64,000 nucleotides of DNA from the NCBI RefSeq assembly GCF_008386505.1, contig NZ_VUNZ01000001.1, forward strand, positions 1,116,001-1,180,000. Direction: 5' to 3'. Below are positions 16,636-25,957 of this stretch, one piece after another. Source of the DNA: Chryseobacterium sediminis (GTDB lineage Bacteria; Bacteroidota; Bacteroidia; Flavobacteriales; Weeksellaceae). Under the pieces are notes generated by a model. The model was not told where the DNA came from and ran no database searches. It saw only the letters and a program-made list of their open reading frames with translations. Positions within the stretch are counted from its first letter, which is position 1; the number at the start of each line of letters is the position of its first letter. The position numbers were made by a program, and so were the translations under genes.

Positions 16636-18897
16636 ATGACAAAAACTATACTCATTTTATTATTGACTATTTTAACATGCTGCCTCCCCGAGAAATTACA
16701 ATCACAAACCTATCAGCTTACCGGAAACCCTGTAAATACCGCAGGCTGGGATCTTGTATCAGATGCTGCGGTGAACGGAGATTTCATAAGACTTACCGAA
16801 GACCAAACAGGAAGATATGGAGCTATAAAATTAGCAAATCCTATCAAGCTTAGTTTTTGTGATAAATGGAAAGTGGAATTTGACTTCAGAATTGACGGAA
16901 ACGGAACTGCTCAATTAGGTAGAGGAGACGGTTTTACATTCTGGTATCTCGCCAATCCTCCTGCAGGTTTTGTAAATGGAGGGGGGCTGGGAATTCCTGC
17001 TAATGCCAACGGATTAATGGTAGGCTTTGATATTTTCAATAACACCAACAATGGTCAGATGAGTAAAGTACATATTCTTTATGGCACTAATAATACCGCT
17101 GGAAACAATATTGAGTTCAATAATACACCTGGAAGCACATTTCACTCTCCAGATCTTATTACCACGCAGCCTTTTGTCGGAAACACCTACAAACATGTTG
17201 AAGTAAACGGAGAAACAGATCTTAACAATCCTGTAAACTGGATCATCAAGGTAAAAATAGATGGTGTACTTATTGTGGATCAGTCTTTTGCTCCCTCTGG
17301 TGGCGCAATAGGAATGAATCAAGGCTTTTTTGGGTTCTCTGCTGCAACAGGGGCTGCCAGTGCAAGACATTCTATTAAAGATGTTAAAGTATATGTAGAT
17401 AAAGTTCCTATTTTAAATAATACGATAATTCCATTTGTGTGTGCCAATCCTGCTAACGGAAATGGTGTGGTAGATCTTACTTCCTATAATCCTCAATTTG
17501 TAAATAATCCCGGAAATTATATTTTCACCTATTATGTACAGGGAAACCCAGTTCCGATTGCCAATCCTGCCAATTTCGCCTATAACGGAAACACAACCAT
17601 CACAGTAGTTATTAAAGACCCGACTTCTACTCTTTGTGATAATGGCGACGGGATCATCCAGCTTAATCCTACTCCATTTGCCGCCACAGATGCTAATCTT
17701 ACCGGATGTAATAATAACAATGCCGGAACAGCAACCTTTGATCTCAATACTGCTGCAGTAACAAATATCGCAGGGGTTACCAAAGAGTTTTATTCTACCT
17801 TAAATGATCTTAACAATGACATTAATAAAATTACAAACCCTTCTGCCTATGCTTCTGCAGCAGCTACAGTATACGTAAAGGTAACTACTCCTCAGGGTTG
17901 TGTAAGCACAGCGAAAATCACGCTGGATATTTATCCTGTTGTGATTGTTAATGACACTGAATTAAAATCTTGTTTTATTGAAAGTACCCCATCTTTAGCC
18001 TCATTTAACCTGTCACAAGCTGTTGTTTCACAAGGCGGGCTTACCAAAGAATATTACCCATCATTGACTGATGCCATCAGTGGAACTAATGCCATAGCAA
18101 ATCCGGCAGCATACATTGCTCCTAACGGAGTAGTCTACATTAAAGTATTAAGCGTAGATGGATGCTACTCTATTGCTAAAGTTACATTAACAGTAATACC
18201 TCCTGTTTTCTCAAGAACTTTACATGATCAGACTATTTGTATTGAAAACACAACAACATTAGATGCAGGAGCCGGTTTCAATAGCTATGAATGGAGTACA
18301 GGAGCTACTACACAATCTATCAATAACGTAGGAGTAGGAAAATACTGGGTAAAACTAAAAACCGGAAATTGTATTACCACTCAAAAAGTGACTGTGTATC
18401 CTTCCGATAACATGGTCATTACAAGTGTTGATATTACAGAAACTACTGTTACCATATATGCCAATGGCGGAACTCCTCCTTATCAATATTCTATGGATAA
18501 TATTAACTGGCAGGATTCTAATGTCTTTACCAATATTCCCAGAGGTGAATCTAAAGTATATGTAAAAGACAGCTACAATTGCGTTCCAATAGAAGTGAAT
18601 ATCACGGTCCCTAATCTCATCAATATGATCACTCCGAATGACGATGGTGTTAATGATTATATTGACTATTCTGCCCTTTCAAATAAACAAAATCTGGAAA
18701 TATCAATTTTTGACAGATATGGATATAAAATATTTCTGGCAGATAAATCTAACAATTATAAATGGAGAGGAACTACCAGTGACAGCAGAAAAGTTCCTAC
18801 AGGAAACTACTGGTATTCTGTTTCATGGAATGAAAATAACAAGAATAATACTCCTATAAAATTCTCAGGCTGGATTGTTGTAAAAAACAGAGAATAA
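16636..18897 (+). CDS. L-type-lectin-like surface protein with gliding-motility C-terminal domain
   Basis: This 753-residue exported protein starts with a signal peptide (ending LQSQ, about 24). Residues about 25-255 look like a legume/L-type lectin sandwich (WKVEFDFRIDG, GDGFTFWYLA, GFFGFSAATG), so carbohydrate binding is likely. Ig-like segments follow, then a SprB-like repeat and the gliding-motility-associated C-terminal domain (ITPNDDGVNDYIDYSAL to the end). About 310 C-terminal residues match the 9639 protein closely. The gene is divergent from the TPR-LuxR gene at 14773. Confidence 0.88.
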   Translation: MTKTILILLLTILTCCLPEKLQSQTYQLTGNPVNTAGWDLVSDAAVNGDFIRLTEDQTGRYGAIKLANPIKLSFCDKWKVEFDFRIDGNGTAQLGRGDGFTFWYLANPPAGFVNGGGLGIPANANGLMVGFDIFNNTNNGQMSKVHILYGTNNTAGNNIEFNNTPGSTFHSPDLITTQPFVGNTYKHVEVNGETDLNNPVNWIIKVKIDGVLIVDQSFAPSGGAIGMNQGFFGFSAATGAASARHSIKDVKVYVDKVPILNNTIIPFVCANPANGNGVVDLTSYNPQFVNNPGNYIFTYYVQGNPVPIANPANFAYNGNTTITVVIKDPTSTLCDNGDGIIQLNPTPFAATDANLTGCNNNNAGTATFDLNTAAVTNIAGVTKEFYSTLNDLNNDINKITNPSAYASAAATVYVKVTTPQGCVSTAKITLDIYPVVIVNDTELKSCFIESTPSLASFNLSQAVVSQGGLTKEYYPSLTDAISGTNAIANPAAYIAPNGVVYIKVLSVDGCYSIAKVTLTVIPPVFSRTLHDQTICIENTTTLDAGAGFNSYEWSTGATTQSINNVGVGKYWVKLKTGNCITTQKVTVYPSDNMVITSVDITETTVTIYANGGTPPYQYSMDNINWQDSNVFTNIPRGESKVYVKDSYNCVPIEVNITVPNLINMITPNDDGVNDYIDYSALSNKQNLEISIFDRYGYKIFLADKSNNYKWRGTTSDSRKVPTGNYWYSVSWNENNKNNTPIKFSGWIVVKNRE

Positions 18898-18922
18898 TTA
18901 CCTTTAAGTATCACGTTACAGT

Positions 18923-18953
18923 AATCACCTCCTACAGCCGGAGGTGATTTTTT
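18923..18953 (+). terminator. Terminator after the lectin-like gene
   Basis: AATCACCTCC (18923-18932) pairs with GGAGGTGATT (18940-18949), followed by a T run. Confidence 0.8.
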
Positions 18954-18999
18954 GTTTAGATATTTTTATTTTAAATATAATATACTGTATACGGTCTAA

Positions 19000-20456
19000 T
19001 TATTCTAAATTATCAGATAATAATTTAGAAAACCATATATAAATATCCATATCACTGGGAATCGTGAGCTTTTTTCTTACATTATATTTTTTGGTCTGCA
19101 CAGTCCGCACTGAAGTGAATGTATATTCTGCAATTTCTTTGGTAGAAAAGTTTAGATAAATGTAAGCACAAAATCTGATCTCTGATATTTTAGCGGATAT
19201 ACTTTTAAAAGTTCTTCTGAAAAACGGGGACAGTATTCATTAAATCGGGTCAGGAATTCAGAATTATTCTCTTTGGCAAGCTGTATGACTTCCCTGAAAA
19301 TACTTTCTTGAACTAAAGAATGATGAGGGATATCAATCTTATCCAGGGTCTTACTCTTATGCTTTCTGTAATAGTACAGGAAAAGGAATATAAAAAGAAT
19401 GCAAATTACAACACTCACAGACAGAATGAAAAAAAGATTTTTTGCTTCTTTCTTGATGTTGGTCTTTTCTATTTCATTCTTTTTATCAACAGCATCATTC
19501 AGTATTTGATTTTGCTCACGGTTTGAAGATTCAATATCTAATAACCATTGTGAATAATAATTGGCACTGTCTTTTTGCCCCAGGCTTTCGTATAAACTCT
19601 TAAGTTCCTCAGCAACACCTATTTGATAATTTTCACTTTTATAATAGTTTTTAGCAATACTTTTACAGATCCATAAATAATGCTGAGTTCGTTTAACATT
19701 TTTTACCGCTTTAAAATACTGTGCTGCATAAAAATAAGTATTAAATTTCATCCCAATTTCATTCATTGTTCTTTCGTTCCGGAGAGCTTCTTCAATATAG
19801 ATTTTAGCAGAATCCATTTTATTTAATTCTAAATACATCCCTCCCAGATAAGCAGAAACCATATAACTGTTACTCAGTCTGTTTTTATCTATCCGATAGC
19901 GTTTGTCCTTATTTTCTCTATAACTTTTGGCATATTTATAGGCTATTTTATAATTTTTTAATGTTTCTTCTGTTTCATTTAATTCATCATAGACATATGC
20001 GTACTGTAAACTGAGCAGATAGATAAAATAGGCATTATTGGTTTTCATAGTCTCTCCATGTATTTCATCCAACTGCTTTAAAGAAGAAACCCTTTCTCCC
20101 AATTTCTGATATAAAAAAGATTTTTGTAAATGAAGATAAAATATAACCTCAAAATCTGTATCTGAAGTGATGAGATTCTCTTTTTCTACTTTATCAGTAT
20201 AATAAAAAGACCTTTTCATATCATTATTCCGGTTATAAATATTGGCAAGCTTAAGATAGCCTAACGCTACACAATCATTGTAAGAATTTTTTCTGCATAC
20301 CTTAATCAGGCTGTCAATTTTTCTTATTTCTTTTGGTCCGGCACTAGAAAATTCTATATCAAAAAGAATGTCCTTGAGCTGTTTCTCAGAATGCTGCGAA
20401 TAGAAAAAAGAAAACATTAAAAAGAATAAAAAGGATAAAGTTTTTACCATACTCAT
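19000..20456 (-). pseudogene. TPR-LuxR regulator, frameshifted before the HTH
   Basis: This is a paralogue of the 14773-16212 regulator with the same signal peptide, TPR and membrane segment. The frame shifts at a T run at 19188-19191 (four T where one more would restore the frame), so translation ends early at 19152 without the HTH. Read in the other frame, the full C terminus is intact (KISEIRFCAYIYLNFSTKEIA through WFSKLLSDNLE) and stops at 19000. This means a recent mutation, a phase-variable run or a sequencing error. The start may be the ATG at 20456 or the one two codons later, which matches the paralogue. Confidence 0.85.
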
Positions 20457-20510
20457 TTAAATTTCAAAATACAATATTAGTACTACAACAAGCCCATCCA
20501 AACAAAATTA

Positions 20511-20586
20511 CATACGTATCACATACACTATTAAGAATAAACGCAATTAAACATGATTTACATTATAAAATTAGCAATTACTTTTG
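20511..20586 (+). promoter_or_regulatory. Shared divergon promoter element, copy 3
   Basis: CATACGTATCACATACAC (20511-20528) is followed by CATTATAAAATTAGCAAT and the -7 box TACTTTTG (20579-20586). The regulator-side motif AATACAATATTAGTACTAC lies at about 20467-20485. Confidence 0.75.
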
Positions 20587-20643
20587 ACATCGGAATTTAT
20601 TCCCAGTGTTAAAAAACATTGTTCAATACCTAAATTTTTCAAC

Positions 20644-23600
20644 ATGAGAAAAACTCTATTATCATTATTCCTGGTATCAGGTTTCTGTCTTTCTAATGCC
20701 CAGAGATGGGAGCCTTCTTCACAGAAAGTTTCAGAGATCAGAAGGGAAGTAAAAATCCAGTATGCTTATAAAACTGATATTAATACATTAATTCAGCTGT
20801 TAAAAAATGCTGAGGAAACAGGTCCTACAGCAAAGTCTGTCACTATACAATTACCCACTGCTGAAGGAAAGATTGAAAAGTTTGCTGTATACAGCAATCC
20901 TGTGATGGAAAAATCATTAATGGAAAAATACGGACTAGGCTCTTATGTAGGGGTCGGGATAGATGATCCTTCCAAATATATAAGATTCAGTACATCCCCT
21001 AACGAAATACAGTCCATGATCATCAAAGATGGTGTATTTCAGTTCATTGAACCTATTACGACAGATAAAAAAACGTATGGAGTATTTTATAAGACTCAAA
21101 GAACAGACTCCGAACATGGCTTTAGCTGCAGCATGGAAGGAAACAAAGGGAAGGATATTAAATTTTTAAAAAATACCGGAAAAAATAAACTTCCGGGGAT
21201 TGACATTACAGGAAGACCTGCTGCTTCTAGATATAGAACCTATAGGCTGGCTCTGTCTGCAACGGGTGAATACACACAACTGTTTGGAGGTGTTGCCGGG
21301 GCTCTTGCTCAGATGAATAATACCATGACCCGAGTAAATGGTGTTTTTGAAAAAGAATTTGCAATTCATCTTACTATACAAAATCTTCCCAATATCATTT
21401 TCGCGAACTCTGCTAATGATCCTTATACAGATGACCTGAATAGTCAGCTGCAACAAACCCTAACTGCTCAGGTAGGGGATGCCAATTATGATATAGGACA
21501 CGTCTTTAATGCTGCCGGAGGAGATGGAAATGCTGGATGTATAGGATGTATATGTACTGACCCAACAGCAGCAGAACCATTAGGTAAAGGTTCTGGATAT
21601 ACACAAAATGGCAATCCTGTGGGAGATACTTTTGATATTGATTATGTAGCCCATGAGATGGGACATCAGCTTGGAGGTAACCATACATTTTCTACCGTTA
21701 CGGAAGGTTCAGGAGTTAATATAGAACCTGGAGGAGGAACAACGATCATGGCTTATGCCGGAATTACCGCCAATAATGTACAAATGAACAGTGATGCTTA
21801 TTTCCATTATTCATCTATCAATCAGATCCTCAACAACCTTGAAGGTAAACCAGCTTGCGGAGTTGCCGAAAATATTGCCAACAATAATGCACCCGTTATT
21901 GCTCCGCTTATTTCCTATAATATTCCTAAAGGGACAGCATATTACCTGGATGCCAATGCAGTAGATGCCGAAGGGGATCAGTTCACATATAATTGGGAAC
22001 AATATGACAGCGTAGGCTCTACCAGTTCAATCTCAGGAGACAGCGGCTGGGGGTTCAATCCTGAAGGATCACTTACACGTTCTTTCCCTGCAGTGGCTTC
22101 CGGCAGAAGATATTTCCCAAGTCTGCCTATTGTTATGAGCGGTAAATTGACCAATAAAGACACCTGGGAAACAGTTTCATACATCCCAAGAGTGTTACAT
22201 TATGCTGTATCTGTAAGGGATAATAACCCGAACAGGCCATTGAATATTTCAGCAGAAAATACAGTGACAGTAGGAAACGATGGCCCGTTCAAATTCAAAG
22301 GACTGAGTAATTCTTCTGTTCTGTATAATAATGCATCCAATACCATTTCATGGGATGTGGCAAATACAAATCTTGCCCCATACAACACAGCCAATGTAAA
22401 GATTGAATATACAACCGATCTGAATAACGGAGCAGCATGGACAGAACTGGTGGCTTCAACTCCTAATGATGGAAGTTTTGAAATGCAGATGCCTGCAGCT
22501 CTTCAGGGAAATATTAAACTGAGAATTTCAGCGGTTGGAAATGTATTTTATGCTGTTTCCCCTACAATAACCGTAGGAAGCGCACCAGCTTCTGTAAATA
22601 ATGCTCCTACAGGAATCGCAGCATTTGACAATGACATTTTAAAAACCTCAGCAACCGTTTCATGGAATCATGTCCCGGGAGCTACTTATTCTGTCAATTA
22701 CAGAAAAACAGGAACAGCCAATTGGTCTAATGCAGCCAGTGCAACAAATTCAGTTTTGTTGAATAACCTTGAGGATGAAACGTCTTATGACGTAAGTGTA
22801 GCATCAGTTATTAATAATGTTGCCGGAGCATTCTCTCCTACTTACAATTTTAAAACCAAAGGTTTACGCACAGGATATGATTACTGTCTGATGACTACCG
22901 GAGGGAATACGCTTAACACTTCTCTTTTCAGCGGTATACAAAAGATAGCTTTATCTAATGTTGATTTAACAGCTAACTCAAGTGTAGTTCAGCATGCTTA
23001 TAAAGATTATTCGGAAGACCCAGCAAAATTAATTCAGCTTACTCAGGGCGCTCAATATACTTTAAATTATATCGTTCACGCCAACCGTGCAGGAGGAAAT
23101 TATCAGGATTGGATACAGGTATGGATTGATTATAACCGAAACGGAATATTTGAAAACTCAGAAAGAATAGGTTTTAATGGAGCTGCTCCCAATGCCAATA
23201 AAAAACATCAGGGCAACTTTGTATTTTCAGTTCCGGCAAATGCCTACAATGGAGATAAGACATTAAGAATGAGAGTTGCAAGTGGCTTTTTCAATGCATC
23301 AGCTGATGCGTGTACAAGCCCTTTTGTTAATGTGAATGGAGGCGGTGTTCTTTCTAGTGGTTCGGTATGGGATTTCTCTGTAAAGATAGCTGCTGCCCTT
23401 GGAGCTAAGGAATCCGTTCAGCCAACATCAGATATCGGGATCTATCCTAATCCGGCAGACACCTTTGTAGAAGTAAGAAATATGAAAGGTAAAGCTGATT
23501 ACAAAATCTACAGTGCAGACGGAAGATTGGTTCAGGAAGGAAAACTTGACGGACAAAGAATTAATGTTACTTCTCTGATAAAAGGAATGTATGTGATCAC

Positions 23601-23649
23601 CATCAAAGATGACAAGAATACCTACAATACAAAATTAATAAAAAAATAG
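20644..23649 (+). CDS. Secreted zinc metalloprotease (reprolysin-like), T9SS type A
   Basis: This protein of about 1001 residues has a signal peptide (MRKTLLSLFLVSGFCLSNAQ) and a propeptide. The metzincin zinc motif HEMGHQLGGNH is near residue 336, and a likely Met-turn (TTIMAYAG) follows, so it is a predicted extracellular metallopeptidase. Downstream lie Ig-like and fibronectin III-like segments, a GEVED-type domain (YDYCLMTTGGNT to LRMRVASG) and a T9SS type A sorting domain (IYPNPADTFVEV to the end). The ATG at 20644 is chosen because a longer frame begins at a TTG inside the -7 box. Confidence 0.92.
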   Translation: MRKTLLSLFLVSGFCLSNAQRWEPSSQKVSEIRREVKIQYAYKTDINTLIQLLKNAEETGPTAKSVTIQLPTAEGKIEKFAVYSNPVMEKSLMEKYGLGSYVGVGIDDPSKYIRFSTSPNEIQSMIIKDGVFQFIEPITTDKKTYGVFYKTQRTDSEHGFSCSMEGNKGKDIKFLKNTGKNKLPGIDITGRPAASRYRTYRLALSATGEYTQLFGGVAGALAQMNNTMTRVNGVFEKEFAIHLTIQNLPNIIFANSANDPYTDDLNSQLQQTLTAQVGDANYDIGHVFNAAGGDGNAGCIGCICTDPTAAEPLGKGSGYTQNGNPVGDTFDIDYVAHEMGHQLGGNHTFSTVTEGSGVNIEPGGGTTIMAYAGITANNVQMNSDAYFHYSSINQILNNLEGKPACGVAENIANNNAPVIAPLISYNIPKGTAYYLDANAVDAEGDQFTYNWEQYDSVGSTSSISGDSGWGFNPEGSLTRSFPAVASGRRYFPSLPIVMSGKLTNKDTWETVSYIPRVLHYAVSVRDNNPNRPLNISAENTVTVGNDGPFKFKGLSNSSVLYNNASNTISWDVANTNLAPYNTANVKIEYTTDLNNGAAWTELVASTPNDGSFEMQMPAALQGNIKLRISAVGNVFYAVSPTITVGSAPASVNNAPTGIAAFDNDILKTSATVSWNHVPGATYSVNYRKTGTANWSNAASATNSVLLNNLEDETSYDVSVASVINNVAGAFSPTYNFKTKGLRTGYDYCLMTTGGNTLNTSLFSGIQKIALSNVDLTANSSVVQHAYKDYSEDPAKLIQLTQGAQYTLNYIVHANRAGGNYQDWIQVWIDYNRNGIFENSERIGFNGAAPNANKKHQGNFVFSVPANAYNGDKTLRMRVASGFFNASADACTSPFVNVNGGGVLSSGSVWDFSVKIAAALGAKESVQPTSDIGIYPNPADTFVEVRNMKGKADYKIYSADGRLVQEGKLDGQRINVTSLIKGMYVITIKDDKNTYNTKLIKK

Positions 23650-23670
23650 TGTAATAAATTAGTATACCCT

Positions 23671-23709
23671 GTACCTGCAGGACAAACCTTATTCCTGTAG
23701 GTACTTTTC
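23671..23709 (+). terminator. GTACCTGCAG hairpin, copy 3 (terminator of the metalloprotease gene)
   Basis: GTACCTGCAG (23671-23680) pairs with CTGTAGGTAC (23695-23704), then TTTT. It lies 21 bases after the stop codon. Confidence 0.75.
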
Positions 23710-23814
23710 TTCAACATCTTAAAAAAAATATAGCCCAGTCAATAACACATTATAAAACAAAAATCTCAAACAAAGTAAATAAATTAACATTTTCATTAAA
23801 ATACCTTTAATACT

Positions 23815-23854
23815 GTACCTGCAGCATAGATTGGGTTTCCTGCAGGTGCTTTTC
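23815..23854 (+). repeat. GTACCTGCAG hairpin, copy 4
   Basis: GTACCTGCAG (23815-23824) pairs with CTGCAGGTGC (23840-23849), then TTTT. No gene lies between this and copy 3. Confidence 0.65.
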
Positions 23855-23911
23855 AAATCAGTATTAAAGCACATTTCATAAGTAAATCATTTTTAATCAT
23901 CCTTAGTATGT

Positions 23912-23950
23912 GTATCTGCAGTATACCTTATTTCTGCAGATACCATTTTA
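23912..23950 (+). repeat. GTACCTGCAG hairpin, copy 5
   Basis: GTATCTGCAG (23912-23921) pairs with CTGCAGATAC (23934-23943). The outer pair C-G has become T-A on both arms, a compensatory change that argues for selection on the hairpin. AATCATCCTT precedes it, as in copy 2. Confidence 0.65.
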
Positions 23951-24041
23951 AAAGGTTAATAAAAAGTAACTCATAGCAATATCGTAAATTAACAAAAAAG
24001 AATACATGTAAATTAACATCTTTAATCATCGTTTGTATTGT

Positions 24042-24080
24042 GTACCTGTAGTGTGAGTGGTTCTCTACAGGTACCTTTTT
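24042..24080 (+). repeat. GTACCTGCAG hairpin, copy 6
   Basis: GTACCTGTAG (24042-24051) pairs with CTACAGGTAC (24065-24074), then CTTTTT. Here G-C has become a T-A pair on both arms. The 23650-24200 gap holds copies 3-6 and no coding potential. Confidence 0.65.
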
Positions 24081-24200
24081 AAAAAACATGAATATCAAAC
24101 CTGTGAGTAATTTTTTACATTCAATAAAATATAAGAAAAGTTCAATGCTTTATTCTTAAAAGAATTATTTTAATTTACAATTCAAAAAAACAGAAATAAT

Positions 24201-25436
24201 ATGCTAAAAAAACTACTTCTTCTGATATGTACTGGTTTTTCAGTCTTATCTTTCTGCCAATCCGATGAGGTTCTGTTTATAGGAAACAGTGTCACGTATT
24301 TTAATGACATGCCTGAAATTTTCAAAAATATAGCGGCTTCAAAAGGTAAAAATGTTTCCATAACGACCCATACTCCGGGAGGAACCGGATTTGTTAATCA
24401 TGTAGATGATCCTACACTGTACCAAAAAATAAAATCAAAAAACTATAAATATGTTATCATGCAGCCCGGAACTGGTGAATCTGCAGGTCATTCTTATCCT
24501 GTTTCAGTGACAGCAGAACGTGGCCGTAAGATTAGGGATTCCATCCGAAAATACAGCCCATGTTCCAAAATTTTCTTATATGAAATTCCGTATGGAGTAC
24601 CATCGGCTAATGAGTATAACGTCTATTTTACTTTTCAGCAGAAAATAAAGGATTCCGTTACTAAGATGTCTAACCTGATGCAGGTAGAAATGGTTCCTGC
24701 CGGAGAATCTGCAAGGAATTATTACAACTCTTCTCCGGATCTTGCCCTTCATGGATCTTACAATGACATTCATCCGGGGCCTAAAGGAAGTTATCTTGTG
24801 GCAGCTTCTATGTATTCTGCAATTTTCCAGGATCATGTTTTTCCTTCTACTTTCTACAATGGACTGCCTCAAAACACTGCTGAAAATTTTCAGAATATTG
24901 CAGATCAGGTTTTTTTTAATAATCCTGCCCAGTGGAACAGTAATGTATTTCATCTTCATTCGGATTTCACAGCGGGCATTAACGGAACAACAGTAAACTT
25001 TACCAATCATTCCGCAAATTACACTTCAGTATTGTGGAATTTTGGAGACGGTATAACAGATCCTTCATTGAATCCGGTTCATCAATATGCGTCTCCCGGA
25101 ACTTATACCGTTTCCCTGACTGTAAATAAAAACGCCTGTGCTGAAACCTATAATAAAATAATTACTATTAGCTCCCTTGGAACTATGGATCAGCAAGTAC
25201 AGCCTGAACTTACATTTTACCCCAACCCTGTTACAGATTTTTGTTATATCAGGAGTAAGGAGAAAATTAAGAATATCACCATTTATGACATGGCACAAAG
25301 AAAGATTAATGATTTGAAAAACCTTCATGTTCATGATATAAAATTAGATTTTTCAACATATAGCAAAGGAGGCTATATCATCAGTATTCTTTATGAAAGC
25401 GAACATAGAGAAAGTATTAGTATCATAGTTAAATAA
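24201..25436 (+). CDS. Secreted SGNH-hydrolase-like protein with PKD domain and T9SS type A tail
   Basis: This 411-residue protein has a signal peptide (ending LSFCQ). The SGNH/GDSL-like domain (about 24-235) starts with FIGNSVTYFNDMP, where the block I serine is in GNS, and ends with NDIHPGPKG, which carries the Asp-x-His pair. An esterase or deacetylase role is plausible. A PKD domain follows (VLWNFGDGITDPSLNPVHQY, about 275-330), then a T9SS type A sorting domain (FYPNPVTDFCYI to the end). It follows the metalloprotease gene after four hairpins. Confidence 0.85.
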   Translation: MLKKLLLLICTGFSVLSFCQSDEVLFIGNSVTYFNDMPEIFKNIAASKGKNVSITTHTPGGTGFVNHVDDPTLYQKIKSKNYKYVIMQPGTGESAGHSYPVSVTAERGRKIRDSIRKYSPCSKIFLYEIPYGVPSANEYNVYFTFQQKIKDSVTKMSNLMQVEMVPAGESARNYYNSSPDLALHGSYNDIHPGPKGSYLVAASMYSAIFQDHVFPSTFYNGLPQNTAENFQNIADQVFFNNPAQWNSNVFHLHSDFTAGINGTTVNFTNHSANYTSVLWNFGDGITDPSLNPVHQYASPGTYTVSLTVNKNACAETYNKIITISSLGTMDQQVQPELTFYPNPVTDFCYIRSKEKIKNITIYDMAQRKINDLKNLHVHDIKLDFSTYSKGGYIISILYESEHRESISIIVK

Positions 25437-25452
25437 TTAAAGAACTGAAAAA

Positions 25453-25487
25453 AATCAGGCTGTCTCAAAAACCGAGGCAGCCTGATT
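25453..25487. terminator. Shared terminator between convergent genes
   Basis: AATCAGGCTG (25453-25462) pairs with CAGCCTGATT, and TCTC/GAGG extends the stem inward. It lies between the SGNH gene and the minus-strand HTH gene. Confidence 0.7.
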
Positions 25488-25492
25488 GTGTA

Positions 25493-25822
25493 TTAAACCT
25501 GAAATTGTTTTTTCCATTTGGTAACCGTATTACGGCTCAGTTTAAAATACCTTGCTAACTGACTATTATTAAGATTATTATTTTTCTGATAATCCAGAAT
25601 TTCAAGAATTGCTGATTTGTCATAAGAACGATGCCTTTGATTTTCAAATTCGGTTTTCTTATCCGCTTTCGGAAAAATAATATCATTAATGGCAATAACA
25701 TCTTTCACTGAAAATATGGGCTTAGATAATAGGGATTCACATTGTTCTTTTTTCCCCGGATATCTCAATCGCAAGATATCTTCATATATCTTTTTATAAT
25801 CAGGAGTTTTTGTTTTTTGCAT
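25493..25822 (-). CDS. Orphan transposase-type HTH protein (family B)
   Basis: This 109-residue protein has a C-terminal HTH (LNNSQLARYFKLSRNTVTKW) like those at the N terminus of IS transposases, but no catalytic domain is attached or nearby and no inverted repeats were found. The paralogue at 33453-33782 shares the last 30 residues almost exactly. It is probably a DNA-binding regulator rather than a mobile element. A Pho-box-like 11-bp repeat lies 69 bases upstream of its start. Confidence 0.8.
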   Translation of the reverse strand: MQKTKTPDYKKIYEDILRLRYPGKKEQCESLLSKPIFSVKDVIAINDIIFPKADKKTEFENQRHRSYDKSAILEILDYQKNNNLNNSQLARYFKLSRNTVTKWKKQFQV

Positions 25823-25890
25823 AGATATTTATATTGTTTTTTGAGGTCACAAAGCTGCTATTTTTTGCTTCATCAAACAAAAAAAGAAAT

Positions 25891-25912
25891 ATGACTTAGG
25901 TATGACATATAA
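25891..25912 (-). promoter_or_regulatory. Pho-box-like 11-bp direct repeat, site 1
   Basis: On the + strand, ATGACTTAGGT is followed directly by ATGACATATAA. Read on the minus strand this gives ATGTCATACCT then AAGTCAT, pointing towards the 25493-25822 gene. It resembles the 11-bp-spaced PhoB box CTGTCATA. Confidence 0.55.
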
Positions 25913-25957
25913 AGAAAGTTGCGTGCCTGTTTTTTTTTGTGTTATTTCACTCTCCTA

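Noticed and set aside
20584..20643. A 20-residue N-terminal extension of the metalloprotease
   Set aside because: It would start at a TTG that belongs to the -7 box TACTTTTG. The signal peptide begins at the ATG at 20644.
14630..24080. The repeated GTACCTGCAG units as a CRISPR array
   Set aside because: The units are irregularly spaced over 9 kb, each is a single hairpin with its own loop, and there are no regular spacers or cas genes.
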